From Salinicola rhizosphaerae (GTDB lineage Bacteria; Pseudomonadota; Gammaproteobacteria; Pseudomonadales; Halomonadaceae): 64,000 nucleotides of DNA. How positions within the stretch are numbered: the stretch's first letter is position 1; the number at the start of each line of letters is the position of its first letter. The notes beneath the pieces are model-generated. The model searched no databases and was not told where the DNA came from. It saw nothing but the letters and a program-made list of their open reading frames with translations. The position numbers and the translations under genes are program-made. Shown one piece after another: positions 31,648 to 40,127 of the stretch. The stretch lies in NCBI RefSeq assembly GCF_014652715.1, contig NZ_BMZI01000001.1:205842-269841 (forward strand), in the 5' to 3' direction.

Positions 31648-31680
31648 GCGCCTGCTTTTTTGCCCTTGCTTTTTTGCCCC
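31642..31680 (+). repeat. 14-bp tandem repeat of the terminator T-tract
   Basis: Two full units (31642-31655 and 31656-31669) and an 11-bp partial unit (31670-31680), each starting with six T followed by GC-rich bases. They lie directly after the etfBA terminator hairpin. Confidence 0.85.
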
Positions 31681-31857
31681 TATCAGCCATGAGTCGAAAG
31701 GCCTAGGAAGGGGAAAGTTAGACGGATTGATAATTGTTCTTGTTTGTATTAGCTTGTCGCTTCGAAATCTGCCCGTCACGCCGCGCCTCGCGGTGGTAGT
31801 GACGTGTCGCACGATACCCGTTACCGGTGGTCAATCGCTCACTCGGAAGGAGATAGC

Positions 31858-32763
31858 GTGGAGTTCCCATTTCCGCGGAAACGAGACTCGGGGCGTCGCC
31901 TGATGCTGATCGGTCTCGCCGCCTTTAGCCTGGCCGCCGCGGCGAACGACGCCGCCGCCCAGGACTCCCTCAGTCAAGCCAGCATCCAGGCGCAGCAGGC
32001 ACAGGCAAAACTTCAGCAGCGGATCGACAGCGCCGATGACAAGACACGTCAGGCGTTGCAGACCCTGCGTCAGGCCAATCAGCAGGCGGCGCGCCTGGAG
32101 AGTTACAACCAGGAGCTCGCGCCCGTTGTCGAGAGTCAGGCCAAGCGGCTCGCGACGCAGCGTCAGGCGCTCGCGCAGATCTCGGTCACGCGGGAAGCGT
32201 TGCCGGGCGAGATGCGCAAGATGGTCGAGCAGCTACGACAGATGATTCAGGCCGACATGCCGTTTCTGCGCCAGGAGCGCCTGGCGCGCGTCGACGATCT
32301 CGACAAGCTGCTGGCGAGCGATCAGGCCTCGCCCTCCGACAAGTTGAAACAGATCTACAGCGTGTGGCGAACCGAGCTGGATTACGGGCGTGAGATGGAT
32401 CAGTGGAGCGGTCCGCTCGACGGCGCCCAGTCTGCCGAGTCCAGTCGTAACAGCCAGTACACCCGTGAAGTCGATTTCCTGCGCGTGGGCCGCAGCGGCT
32501 GGTACTACGTCACGCCCGATGATCGTGCCGGGGGTGTCTGGAGCGATGCCGACCAGCAGTGGGAAGCGCTTAATGGCGATGACATCCGGGAGGTGCGCCG
32601 CGGTATCCGTATTGCCGAAGATCAGAGCGCGCCGTCGCTGCTGCATCTTCCCGCCTCGGTACGCGTCGAGAACGGCGTCGCGATGGCCAATAGCGAGAAT
32701 TCCGCTGCTGCTGACGCGCCTGCCACCGATGCGACCGGCGCCAATGCGGAGGATCAGGGATGA
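31858..32763 (+). CDS. DUF3450 family periplasmic protein (TonB2 system)
   Basis: A 301-residue exported protein. A signal peptide (residues about 1-35, hydrophobic core LMLIGLAAFSLAAAA, cleavage near AAAQ) precedes a long alpha-helical coiled coil (about 38-150) rich in Gln, then a compact C-terminal domain. I assign it to DUF3450, members of which precede TtpC/ExbB/ExbD/TonB2 genes in Vibrio and other marine gammaproteobacteria. The GTG start is chosen because AAGGAGAT lies at ideal spacing; an upstream ATG at 31804 has none and would spoil the signal peptide. It ends in an ATGA overlap. Confidence 0.85.
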   Translation: MEFPFPRKRDSGRRLMLIGLAAFSLAAAANDAAAQDSLSQASIQAQQAQAKLQQRIDSADDKTRQALQTLRQANQQAARLESYNQELAPVVESQAKRLATQRQALAQISVTREALPGEMRKMVEQLRQMIQADMPFLRQERLARVDDLDKLLASDQASPSDKLKQIYSVWRTELDYGREMDQWSGPLDGAQSAESSRNSQYTREVDFLRVGRSGWYYVTPDDRAGGVWSDADQQWEALNGDDIREVRRGIRIAEDQSAPSLLHLPASVRVENGVAMANSENSAAADAPATDATGANAEDQG

Positions 32764-34244
32764 GTACTGGCAGAAACGCCTTGAACGTCGGCGCCGCGCG
32801 ACGCCGTTTTCCCCGTCGTCCGACATCGACATCTCTGCTGCTGGCGGCGGGGGTCTGGCTGGCAAGCGGTCTGATGCCGATCTCGGCGATGGCGCAAGGT
32901 GAGAGTGGCGCGGAAGACGCCGGCGGGAATTCGCTGCAGCAGGTGGTGCAGCAGTTCCAGGCCGATGCGCAGGCCGCCGAGTCTCGGGACACCGAGCGTC
33001 TCGAGAGCCTGCTCGATGATCAGGACAAGCTGAATCAGGCGGTCGAAGCGGCGCAGCAGCGTCTGCAGTCGGCGCAGGAGCGTCGTGACCAGCTCGAATC
33101 GCAGCAAACGGAGCAGAATCAGCAGCTCCAGGCATTGCAGCAGCGCCGCGAAGACGAGGCCGGTGATATCGATCAGGTATCGAGCATCGTCAAACAGCAG
33201 GCGAGCGAGATTCGCGATGCACTCGGCACCGATAGCTGGCTGACCGTGGGAGGCAACGCGACACTGCCGCCGCGGCTGGACGACCGAGGGCTGATCGATA
33301 TCCCCACGCTCGAGCAGGTCAACCGCAGCCTTGCCGCCCTGATCGCCGAAAGCGGTCGGGGTGTGCGCTTCCAGGCGCCGGTGGCGGGAGGGGACGGCGA
33401 CGTGACCCGGCGGGAAGTCTTGCGGCTGGGTGACAGCGTGGCGTTCAGCGACGGCGAACTTTTGACGCGAACCGGCGACGCGGGGCGTCTGGCGGTGTTC
33501 CCGCAGACGCCCGGCGACGTCAGCGATGCGCTGCGTGCGTTCCAGCAGGGTGACGGTAACCGGTTCGTGGTCGACCCGACCGATGGCGATGTGCTGCAGG
33601 CGCTCGCACAGAAGCCCGGCCTCTGGGAGCGGTTCCAGCAGGGCGGCTATGTCGGTTATGTGATCATCGCGCTGGGCATCGTTGGTCTGCTGGTCGCGAT
33701 CGCCCAGTACCTTTACCTGACGCTGGTCGGGATGCGCATGCGTCGACAGCTCGAGAATCCCGAAACGCTCTCGGACGACAATCCGCTTGGGCGCGTGTTG
33801 AAGCGATTCGCTGCCTTGGGTCGCGATCACGCACCGGAGGCGCTCGAGGCACGCCTGGATGAAGCGCTGCTGGCAGAGCAGCCGCGACTCGAGCGAGCGC
33901 AGCCGGTGGTCAAGCTGATCGCTGCCGTCGCACCGCTGCTGGGCCTGCTCGGGACCGTGACCGGCATGATCGTCACGTTCCAGTCGATCACCGTGTTCGG
34001 GACCGGCGATCCGCAGCTCATGGCGGGGGGGATCAGTCAGGCCCTGGTCACGACCGTGCTGGGCCTGATCACGGCGGTGCCGCTGCTGTTCGTGAATACG
34101 GCGCTCTCGAGCCGTAGCCGTCGACTGGTCGGTCTGCTCGAGGGACGCGCCAGCGCGGTGCTGGCGGAGCACCTAGAAGCCGGCATGAGCATGAATGCTG
34201 CGAGACCCGCCGCGCAGGAGTCGCGCCATGGCGCTCACGCTTGA
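32760..34244 (+). CDS. TtpC-like long MotA/TolQ/ExbB proton channel protein
   Basis: A 494-residue protein with three parts: a signal/anchor segment (about 25-45, ending near AMAQ), a periplasmic coiled coil (about 55-150) followed by a globular region, and a C-terminal ExbB/TolQ/MotA domain from about 300. The domain has membrane segments at about 303-325, 385-410 and 425-447. APLLGLLGTVTGMI is the ExbB signature. This architecture is that of TtpC, required for TonB2 function in Vibrio. It overlaps the DUF3450 gene by 4 nt and the next ExbB gene by 17 nt. Confidence 0.88.
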   Translation: MSTGRNALNVGAARRRFPRRPTSTSLLLAAGVWLASGLMPISAMAQGESGAEDAGGNSLQQVVQQFQADAQAAESRDTERLESLLDDQDKLNQAVEAAQQRLQSAQERRDQLESQQTEQNQQLQALQQRREDEAGDIDQVSSIVKQQASEIRDALGTDSWLTVGGNATLPPRLDDRGLIDIPTLEQVNRSLAALIAESGRGVRFQAPVAGGDGDVTRREVLRLGDSVAFSDGELLTRTGDAGRLAVFPQTPGDVSDALRAFQQGDGNRFVVDPTDGDVLQALAQKPGLWERFQQGGYVGYVIIALGIVGLLVAIAQYLYLTLVGMRMRRQLENPETLSDDNPLGRVLKRFAALGRDHAPEALEARLDEALLAEQPRLERAQPVVKLIAAVAPLLGLLGTVTGMIVTFQSITVFGTGDPQLMAGGISQALVTTVLGLITAVPLLFVNTALSSRSRRLVGLLEGRASAVLAEHLEAGMSMNAARPAAQESRHGAHA

Positions 34245-34761
34245 ACCGATCCGCTGGCTGATCAACGCCGGTGGCGAGGTACTGGTACTGATCATGCTGG
34301 TGGCGATGACGCTGTTCGCCATCTCGCTCGAGCGCTGGTTCTACTGGCGCTTCACGCATCGCCGGGCGCGTCGTGTGCTGATCGATGCCTGGGTGCATCG
34401 CCGTGATCACACAAGCTGGAGCGCCCTTACGCTGCGCGAGGTCTGGACGCGGGAGCTCATCGAGCGCCTGCGGTTGCCGGTGCCTTGGCTCAAGTTGCTG
34501 ATCGCGATCTGCCCGCTGCTGGGGCTGTTGGGTACCGTCACCGGGATGATCCAGGTTTTCGACAGCCTGTCGCTCACGGCCAGCGGGCAGGCACGAGCGA
34601 TGGCCGACGGTGTGGCAAGAGCCACGCTGCCGACGCTGACGGGCATGGCGGTGGCGGTCGTCGGCCTGCTGTTCGTCACCCGTCTGGAACAGATCATTCG
34701 GCGCGAAGACCAGCGGTTGCACGACCGCATGGCCCGTGCCGTGGAGGATGCACATGCGTAG
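34228..34761 (+). CDS. exbB: ExbB-type proton channel subunit
   Basis: A short 177-residue MotA/TolQ/ExbB protein with the normal three membrane segments (about 15-38, 88-110, 130-150). The signature CPLLGLLGTVTGMIQVFD precedes segment two, and ARATLPTLTGMAVAVVGLL forms segment three. The ATG is preceded by AGGAG at 8 nt and lies inside the upstream gene. With ExbD it should form the proton-driven motor energising TonB. Confidence 0.92.
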   Translation: MALTLEPIRWLINAGGEVLVLIMLVAMTLFAISLERWFYWRFTHRRARRVLIDAWVHRRDHTSWSALTLREVWTRELIERLRLPVPWLKLLIAICPLLGLLGTVTGMIQVFDSLSLTASGQARAMADGVARATLPTLTGMAVAVVGLLFVTRLEQIIRREDQRLHDRMARAVEDAHA

Positions 34762-35161
34762 GCGCCGCTTGCGAGACACCAGCGACGATTCGACCGGCAT
34801 CGATCTGACCCCGATGCTGGACGTCGTCTTCATCATGCTGATTTTCTTTATCGTGACCACCAGCTTCATCAAGGAGAGCGGTGTCGAGATCGATCGTCCC
34901 GAATCCAGCCAGGCGACGGCGCGACCGGATACGCAAGTGCTGGTTGCCATCACGGCCGAAGGGGCCGTATGGGTCGACGGCGAGGCAGTCGACGCGCACC
35001 GTGTCGGCGCCCGCGTGGCCGACCTGGTCTCCGACGACGGCAGTGTCGTGGTCCAGGCTGACAGGCGCTCGACCACCGGCGAACTGATCGAAGTGATGGA
35101 TCGAATTCGCAAGGCCGGTGTCGAGAATGTCGCCGTGGCGGCAAGCCGGGATGCTGGCTGA
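34754..35161 (+). CDS. exbD: ExbD/TolR biopolymer transport protein
   Basis: A 135-residue ExbD protein. One membrane segment (about 20-42) contains the proton-carrying Asp in DLTPMLDVVFIMLIFFIV, and a periplasmic domain follows. The ATG at 34754 was chosen over the one at 34748 because GGAGG (34743-34747) is 6 nt upstream. It overlaps exbB by 8 nt and tonB by 1 nt (TGATG). Confidence 0.93.
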   Translation: MRRRRLRDTSDDSTGIDLTPMLDVVFIMLIFFIVTTSFIKESGVEIDRPESSQATARPDTQVLVAITAEGAVWVDGEAVDAHRVGARVADLVSDDGSVVVQADRRSTTGELIEVMDRIRKAGVENVAVAASRDAG

Positions 35162-35937
35162 TGCGTAGAGTGTTCGGGTTGGCGGGTGGCGCGCTGCTGG
35201 CGCTGATTCTGTTCTATCTGCTGGCGCTGCTGGTGGCACCACCGGCGCCGGACCGCACCGAGATCGTCACACCACAGGCGATCTCGATGGTCGAGGCGCC
35301 CGCGCAGCCTAGCCCGCAGCAGACATCGTCGCCTGCACCACCGCCGCCGCCGAGCGCGCCACCACCGCCACCCGCGGCCGCGCCACCGCCGGCCGCCCAG
35401 GCGCCCAGTCAGGTCTCGCTCCCCGAACCGGAAGTTCCGCCAATGCAGACGCCGGACGTCGCGCTCGACGATTCACTCCCGGCGCTGACCGAACAGCAGC
35501 CTGAGCCCGAGCCAGCGCCTGAGCCGGAGCCAGCACCGCAGCCACGGCCCGAGCCCTCGCCGAGTCCTGCCGAGCAGAGCGCGAGCGAAGCGTCGACTCA
35601 ACCCGAAGCGCAGCCAACGCCGCAGCCGGCGGCCGAGCCATCGCCGCAGGGCACGCGGGCGGCGCCGCGGGACGTCGGCCAGCTGCAGCCGACCAGTCGG
35701 GTCAATCCCTCCTATCCGATGCGCGCGCGTCGCCGAGGGCTCCAGGGCTACGTCGAAGTGAGCTTCATCATCCAGCCCGATGGCAGTGTCGACGCCGGCA
35801 GCCTTCGCGTCATCGACGCGGATCCTGCCAATGTCTTCGACCAGGCGGTCGAAGAGGCGGTTTCGCAGTGGCACTTCCCGCCGGCCGACGATGTCCGCCG
35901 CGCCACTCAGCGCATCCAGTTCCAGTTGGAGGGGTGA
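35161..35937 (+). CDS. tonB: TonB family energy transducer
   Basis: A 258-residue TonB. It has an N-terminal membrane anchor (about 5-26) and a long Pro-rich spacer (about 31-165) with PPPPPP runs and alternating Glu-Pro and Gln-Pro repeats that should span the periplasm. The C-terminal TonB domain (about 170-258) contains VNPSYPMRARRRGLQGYVEV and QWHFPPA. The anchor lacks the SHLS motif of E. coli TonB, as expected for TonB2-type proteins. It starts in TGATG overlap with exbD. Confidence 0.93.
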   Translation: MRRVFGLAGGALLALILFYLLALLVAPPAPDRTEIVTPQAISMVEAPAQPSPQQTSSPAPPPPPSAPPPPPAAAPPPAAQAPSQVSLPEPEVPPMQTPDVALDDSLPALTEQQPEPEPAPEPEPAPQPRPEPSPSPAEQSASEASTQPEAQPTPQPAAEPSPQGTRAAPRDVGQLQPTSRVNPSYPMRARRRGLQGYVEVSFIIQPDGSVDAGSLRVIDADPANVFDQAVEEAVSQWHFPPADDVRRATQRIQFQLEG

Positions 35938-35942
35938 GGACG

Positions 35943-37151
35943 ATGCCGATTCGATCGATGCCATCCACACGTCGTCGTCTGGCAGCGGCGGCGCTGGTGT
36001 CGCTGTTGGGCATGGCGGCTTTGCCGGCCCACGCCGAGGGTCCTGCCTTGTCGGCCGATACCATCGATGTTCTCGAGTCGCTGCAGTCGCAGCTCGCCTC
36101 CGGAGACGCCGACGCGGTCGCCGGTCGCGCCTCGGCATCCGCGGCCAGGCTCGAGGGCGGCAACGCCGCCGACCGCTGGGCGCGGGCGCTTTTTCTGCAG
36201 ATCGCGGCCAGTGCCAACGCGCGCAGTGGCAATGATGCGGCGGCTGCCGACCAGTTCGCGGCAGCGCGAACGATCTCGGGCGTGCCGGCGGATCGCCAAC
36301 TGGCCTGGCTACGTCAGGAAGCGAGTCTGCGCCTGCGTGCGGGGCAGACGCAGCAAGGCGCGGATCTGCTGACGACCTGGGTCGAGCAGAGTGGGGGTGA
36401 CGACGCCTCGCGCTGGCAGCTGATTCAGGCGCGTGCCTCACTGGGTGAGTGGACTCAGGCTGCGGCCTCTCTGGACCGGCTGCGGGCGCCGGGGGCGCCC
36501 GCGTGGCAAGGCGATCGCCTGCAGCTTGCCAGCGCTGTCTACCAGCGGGCGGGGCGATTCGACGACGCGCTGGCATTGCTGGGCGGCGATGCGGCCTCAC
36601 CGGATGTCTGGCGGCGCGCCGCCGGTCTGGCGCAGCGCGCCGGTGACAATGGCCGCGCCGCGGCGATCTGGGAGAGCGGCTGGCGGCGCGGCGTGCTGAC
36701 ATCGACCGATGATCTGCTGCAACTCGCCAAACTGCATATCGCCGGCGGCACGCCGGCGCGCGCGGCGGAACATCTGCAAGCCTGGTTCGATGCGGGCCAG
36801 CTGAAGGCAGATACCGCCAACCGGCGGCTGCTGGCCCAGGCCTGGACCGCGGCGCGCGCCCACGACAAGGCACTGGCTGCCTGGCAGGCCGTGGCCCGGC
36901 AATCGGGAAGCCCCGAGGACTGGCAGCAGTTGGGCGAGACCGCCTATGGCTGGGGCGAGTGGCAGATCACGCGGGATGCCTTCGATCAGCTAGCGGCGGC
37001 TGGCGGTGATGTCGACGGCAGGGATTGGTTGCTGAAAGGCATTGCTGCGGCTCAGTTGGGTGACACGGCGAGCGCGCGCGAGGCGTTCCAACAGGCCAAG
37101 GGAGCGGGAGAAGCCCAGGCGCAACAGTGGCTGGACTCTCTCGCGTCCTGA
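35943..37151 (+). CDS. Tetratricopeptide-repeat periplasmic protein of the TonB2 cluster
   Basis: A 402-residue exported protein. The signal peptide spans about 1-31 (basic MPIRSMPSTRRR, hydrophobic AAAALVSLLGMAALPAHA). The rest is Ala/Gln/Trp-rich alpha-helical hairpin repeats of TPR/SEL type with recurrent WxxLAxLHxxxG-like units. TPR proteins close TonB2 operons in other marine gammaproteobacteria, but their role is not settled. The start is the ATG after GAGGGGTGAGGACG, 5 bp past the tonB stop; it is probably the last gene of the operon. Confidence 0.85.
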   Translation: MPIRSMPSTRRRLAAAALVSLLGMAALPAHAEGPALSADTIDVLESLQSQLASGDADAVAGRASASAARLEGGNAADRWARALFLQIAASANARSGNDAAAADQFAAARTISGVPADRQLAWLRQEASLRLRAGQTQQGADLLTTWVEQSGGDDASRWQLIQARASLGEWTQAAASLDRLRAPGAPAWQGDRLQLASAVYQRAGRFDDALALLGGDAASPDVWRRAAGLAQRAGDNGRAAAIWESGWRRGVLTSTDDLLQLAKLHIAGGTPARAAEHLQAWFDAGQLKADTANRRLLAQAWTAARAHDKALAAWQAVARQSGSPEDWQQLGETAYGWGEWQITRDAFDQLAAAGGDVDGRDWLLKGIAAAQLGDTASAREAFQQAKGAGEAQAQQWLDSLAS

Positions 37152-37241
37152 GCGCCGCCAGACTCCCTCAAGCGAACGCGCGCCGAGGCTCGCAGAGCGC
37201 GGCGCCTGGCAACCGGGGATGTACGGGTTGATTCGCCGCCG

Positions 37242-38060
37242 TCAATCGACGGCGAATTCGCTCCACACCGGCGCGTGATCCGAAGGCCGCTCCATACCGC
37301 GCAGTGCGTAATCGATCCCGGCGGCTTTCGTCGCCTCGGCCAGCGGTGGCGTCACCAGGATATAGTCGATGCGCAGACCGCGTTTCGGCTCTCGATCGAA
37401 CCCCTTTGAGCGGTAGTCGAACCAGCTGAAGGTGTCGGCACTATCCGGATAGCAGAGCCGGTAGCTGTCCTTGAGCCCCCAGGATTTTAGCGTCTCCAGC
37501 CACTCGCGCTCTTCGGGCTGAAAGCTCGTCTTGCCCTCTCGCAGCCAGCGCTTGCGATTGTCTTCGCCAATGCCGATATCGGCGTCTTCCGGTGAAATAT
37601 TGAAATCGCCCATGATCGCGATGCACTCGCTCGGCGCGTGCCGCGTCGCGACCAGATCGTTCAAGCCAGCGTAGAACGCGCGCTTGTTGGGATATTTGGT
37701 CGGATGGGAGACATTTTCCCCTTGCGGGAAATAGCCGTTGTAGACCGTCAGCGGCTGGCCGTCCGCGAGTCTCAAGGTTACCCCGATCAAGCGTCGCTGG
37801 GCGTCGTCAGCATCATCCGGCAGCCCATAATGGACTTCGGTCGGCGCGGATCTGGTCAGCATTGCCACGCCGTAGTGACCTTTTTGACCGTGGAAGTGAA
37901 CGTGATAGCCCATCGCTTCTACCGCTTCATGCGGGAACTCGCTATCTTGGACCTTCGTTTCCTGCAGGCCGATGACGTCCGGGGCATGCGTGTCGATCAG
38001 GGCCTGGAGCTGATGCAGGCGCGCGCGAATACCGTTGATGTTGAAAGAGACCAGTCGCAT
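37242..38060 (-). CDS. xthA: Exodeoxyribonuclease III
   Basis: AP endonuclease and 3'-5' exonuclease of base-excision repair, 272 residues (E. coli 268). The N-terminus MRLVSFNINGIRARL, the catalytic Glu in GLQETKVQ, NGYFPQGEN, MGDFNISP and the C-terminal SDHAPVW triad are all present. The ATG overlaps the TGA of the upstream small gene (TGATG), indicating coupled translation. It converges with the TPR gene. A palindrome covers its stop codon but lacks a T-tract. Confidence 0.97.
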   Translation of the reverse strand: MRLVSFNINGIRARLHQLQALIDTHAPDVIGLQETKVQDSEFPHEAVEAMGYHVHFHGQKGHYGVAMLTRSAPTEVHYGLPDDADDAQRRLIGVTLRLADGQPLTVYNGYFPQGENVSHPTKYPNKRAFYAGLNDLVATRHAPSECIAIMGDFNISPEDADIGIGEDNRKRWLREGKTSFQPEEREWLETLKSWGLKDSYRLCYPDSADTFSWFDYRSKGFDREPKRGLRIDYILVTPPLAEATKAAGIDYALRGMERPSDHAPVWSEFAVD

Positions 38061-38296
38061 CAGTCCGAGTCCTTGTCGTTCGGCGTTGACTTGTGAAGTG
38101 GCAGCGGCGGGGCGCTCTGGCGCTGACGCTTGCGCTCTGCTTGAGCCTGACGCTCCTTCGTCTTCTTGTCGACGTAGCGACGCGAGGAGGTCACCTCGTC
38201 CGGATTGTCGTGGCGCCAGCGGCGATAATCCTTGCGCTTGCCGGTGCGAATCTGAACCTTGTCGGCCAGCGAGCGCGTCTTCTTTCTGCGAGTCAT
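38060..38296 (-). CDS. Small, highly basic protein of unknown function
   Basis: A 78-residue protein with a very high content of Lys, Arg and Gln (MTRRKKTRSLADKVQIRTG, later KKTKERQAQAERKRQRQ). I do not recognise the family. GAGG precedes the ATG at good spacing, and the gene is translationally coupled to xthA, which supports a real product. Composition suggests RNA, DNA or ribosome binding. No membrane segment or Cys/His cluster is seen. Confidence 0.75.
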   Translation of the reverse strand: MTRRKKTRSLADKVQIRTGKRKDYRRWRHDNPDEVTSSRRYVDKKTKERQAQAERKRQRQSAPPLPLHKSTPNDKDSD

Positions 38297-38727
38297 GGTG
38301 AACCTCGGTTACCTGTCGCGGCAGCGCGAGGCCGTCCGCCGAATCTGTCGTGGAATTGGGGCGTTATCTTAACAGCCAGCGATGCTCATGCCATCTGGCG
38401 AGCCGGTTTCGACGGGTTACGTTTTTCGTCGTCTGTGCTGTTTGCAGAAGAAGAATGGTCGGCGTGCCTGGCAAAGAATCCTGCCCTTGAACCGCGACGC
38501 GGTGTGTCCTGCGTCACTGGGCGGGCGACGTGGAGCACTGGGCGGGCGACGTTGGCGGGCTGGACTGATACACTGTTGCCGGCCGTGCGGTCCGTGGTGT
38601 TTCGCCACGGGGCATGCGCCGTATCATTCCTCTCGGCTCCGACCATCGATTCCGTCGTCATGTGCTTCGAGAGGCGCTCGCCTTCGCGAGTCGAACCGTC
38701 AATCGAATTCGGACATCCGTCGTAACT
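38297..38727. other. Divergent intergenic region upstream of rhlB
   Basis: These 431 bp separate the divergent xthA pair and rhlB and contain no convincing gene. A possible minus-strand -10 TAAGAT (complement of 38366-38371) could serve the small basic gene. A 17-bp direct repeat lies at 38515-38552, and a TACACT -10-like box follows at 38569-38574 with no proper -35. Confidence 0.4.
38515..38552 (+). repeat. 17-bp direct repeat upstream of rhlB
   Basis: CACTGGGCGGGCGACGT occurs at 38515-38531 and again at 38536-38552, a 21-bp period of about two helical turns. The repeat is perfect and lies immediately upstream of a -10-like box, so it may be an operator, or simply a slippage duplication. 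Confidence 0.8.
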
Positions 38728-40017
38728 ATGAGTGAGTCTGACAATACCCAGGCCCCGGCACAGAACCGTAGACCCAAGCGGCGTCGGCGCAAGCCTCGCA
38801 AATCGCAATCGCGCAACGCTTCAGGCTGGTCACTGAAACAGTTTCCCGTCGAGCCCGTTGCCGGCCGCTGGCGTTTTCACGATTTCGACCTGCCACTGCC
38901 GCTGATGCAGGCTATCCAGGCCGAGGGTTTCGAGTACTGCACGCCGATCCAGGCCGAAGCGCTCATGCAGACGCTGCTGGGTGGCGACGTGGTCGGCAAG
39001 GCGCAGACGGGTACCGGCAAGACCGCGGCCTTCCTGATCTCGCTGCTGGCCTATTTCATGGAGGAAGAGGCCCCGGATGGCCAGAAGCCGGGGACGCCGC
39101 GCTCGCTGATCATCGCCCCGACGCGTGAGCTGGCACTGCAGATCGAGAAGGATGCCAAGGCCCTGGCACGCTTCAGCTCACTCAATGTGGCCAGCGTCGT
39201 CGGCGGCATGGATTATCAGAAGCAGCGCACGGCGCTGGCCAAGAATATCGACGTGCTGGTGGCGACGCCGGGTCGTCTGCTCGATTTCCAGCAGAAGCGC
39301 GACATCGACCTCTCGCAGGTCGAGGTGCTGGTGCTCGATGAGGCGGACCGCATGCTGTCGATGGGCTTCATTCCGGACGTCAAGCGCATCATTCGCTACA
39401 CGCCCAAGCCCGAGGAACGCCAGACGTTCCTGTTCTCGGCGACGTTCACCCCGGACATTCTCAACCTCTCCGAGCAGTGGACGGTCAAGCCGGCGCATGT
39501 CGAGATCGAGGTGACTCACGAGAACGCCGCCAATATCGATCAGCGCGTCTATCTGGTCAGCGATGCCGACAAGCGCACGCTGCTGATCAATCTGCTCAAG
39601 CAGGAGTCGATGGAACGTGTGATCGTGTTCGGCAACCGACGCGACCTGGTGCGTGATCTCGATCAGGCGCTGCGCGAGGCCGGCATCAATGTGGCAATGC
39701 TCTCCGGCGACGTGCCGCAGAATCAGCGCATTCGCACGCTCGAGCGTTTCCGTGAGGGTGAGGTGACGGTGCTGGTCGCGACCGACGTCGCGGGTCGCGG
39801 CATCCATATCGAGGATGTCAGCCACGTAGTCAATTACACCCTTCCGGAAGATCCCGAGGACTACGTCCATCGTATCGGCCGGACGGGCCGTGCCGGCGCC
39901 AAAGGTGTCTCGATCAGCTTCGTCGGTGAAGAGGATGCGTTCTCGCTGCCCGAGATCGAGACCTACATCAACGACAAGCTACCCTGCGAGCAGCCGCCGG
40001 AATCGATGATGTCCTGA
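38728..40017 (+). CDS. rhlB: ATP-dependent RNA helicase RhlB
   Basis: DEAD-box RNA helicase, 429 residues. A basic N-terminal tail ([17 protein letters not shown]) precedes the Q motif [12 protein letters not shown], motif I AQTGTGKT, Ia [38 protein letters not shown] and [12 protein letters not shown]. Overall sequence and the end with PCEQPPE resemble Pseudomonas RhlB, a degradosome partner of RNase E. The ATG gives an N-terminus of normal length but has no visible Shine-Dalgarno sequence. Confidence 0.92.
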   Translation: MSESDNTQAPAQNRRPKRRRRKPRKSQSRNASGWSLKQFPVEPVAGRWRFHDFDLPLPLMQAIQAEGFEYCTPIQAEALMQTLLGGDVVGKAQTGTGKTAAFLISLLAYFMEEEAPDGQKPGTPRSLIIAPTRELALQIEKDAKALARFSSLNVASVVGGMDYQKQRTALAKNIDVLVATPGRLLDFQQKRDIDLSQVEVLVLDEADRMLSMGFIPDVKRIIRYTPKPEERQTFLFSATFTPDILNLSEQWTVKPAHVEIEVTHENAANIDQRVYLVSDADKRTLLINLLKQESMERVIVFGNRRDLVRDLDQALREAGINVAMLSGDVPQNQRIRTLERFREGEVTVLVATDVAGRGIHIEDVSHVVNYTLPEDPEDYVHRIGRTGRAGAKGVSISFVGEEDAFSLPEIETYINDKLPCEQPPESMMS

Positions 40018-40127
40018 ATCGATCCTGTCGTGAATTGCCGGCATCTTTCGTCCGCCCATCCGGGGCGGGCGAGCGCGACCGATTCTCCTCTCTGTCTCTC
40101 TCCTCTCTGACCGGCGCCGGAAAACAC

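Noticed and set aside
37230-37254. Palindrome across the xthA stop as a terminator
   Set aside because: The stem is clear, but neither strand has a following T-tract.
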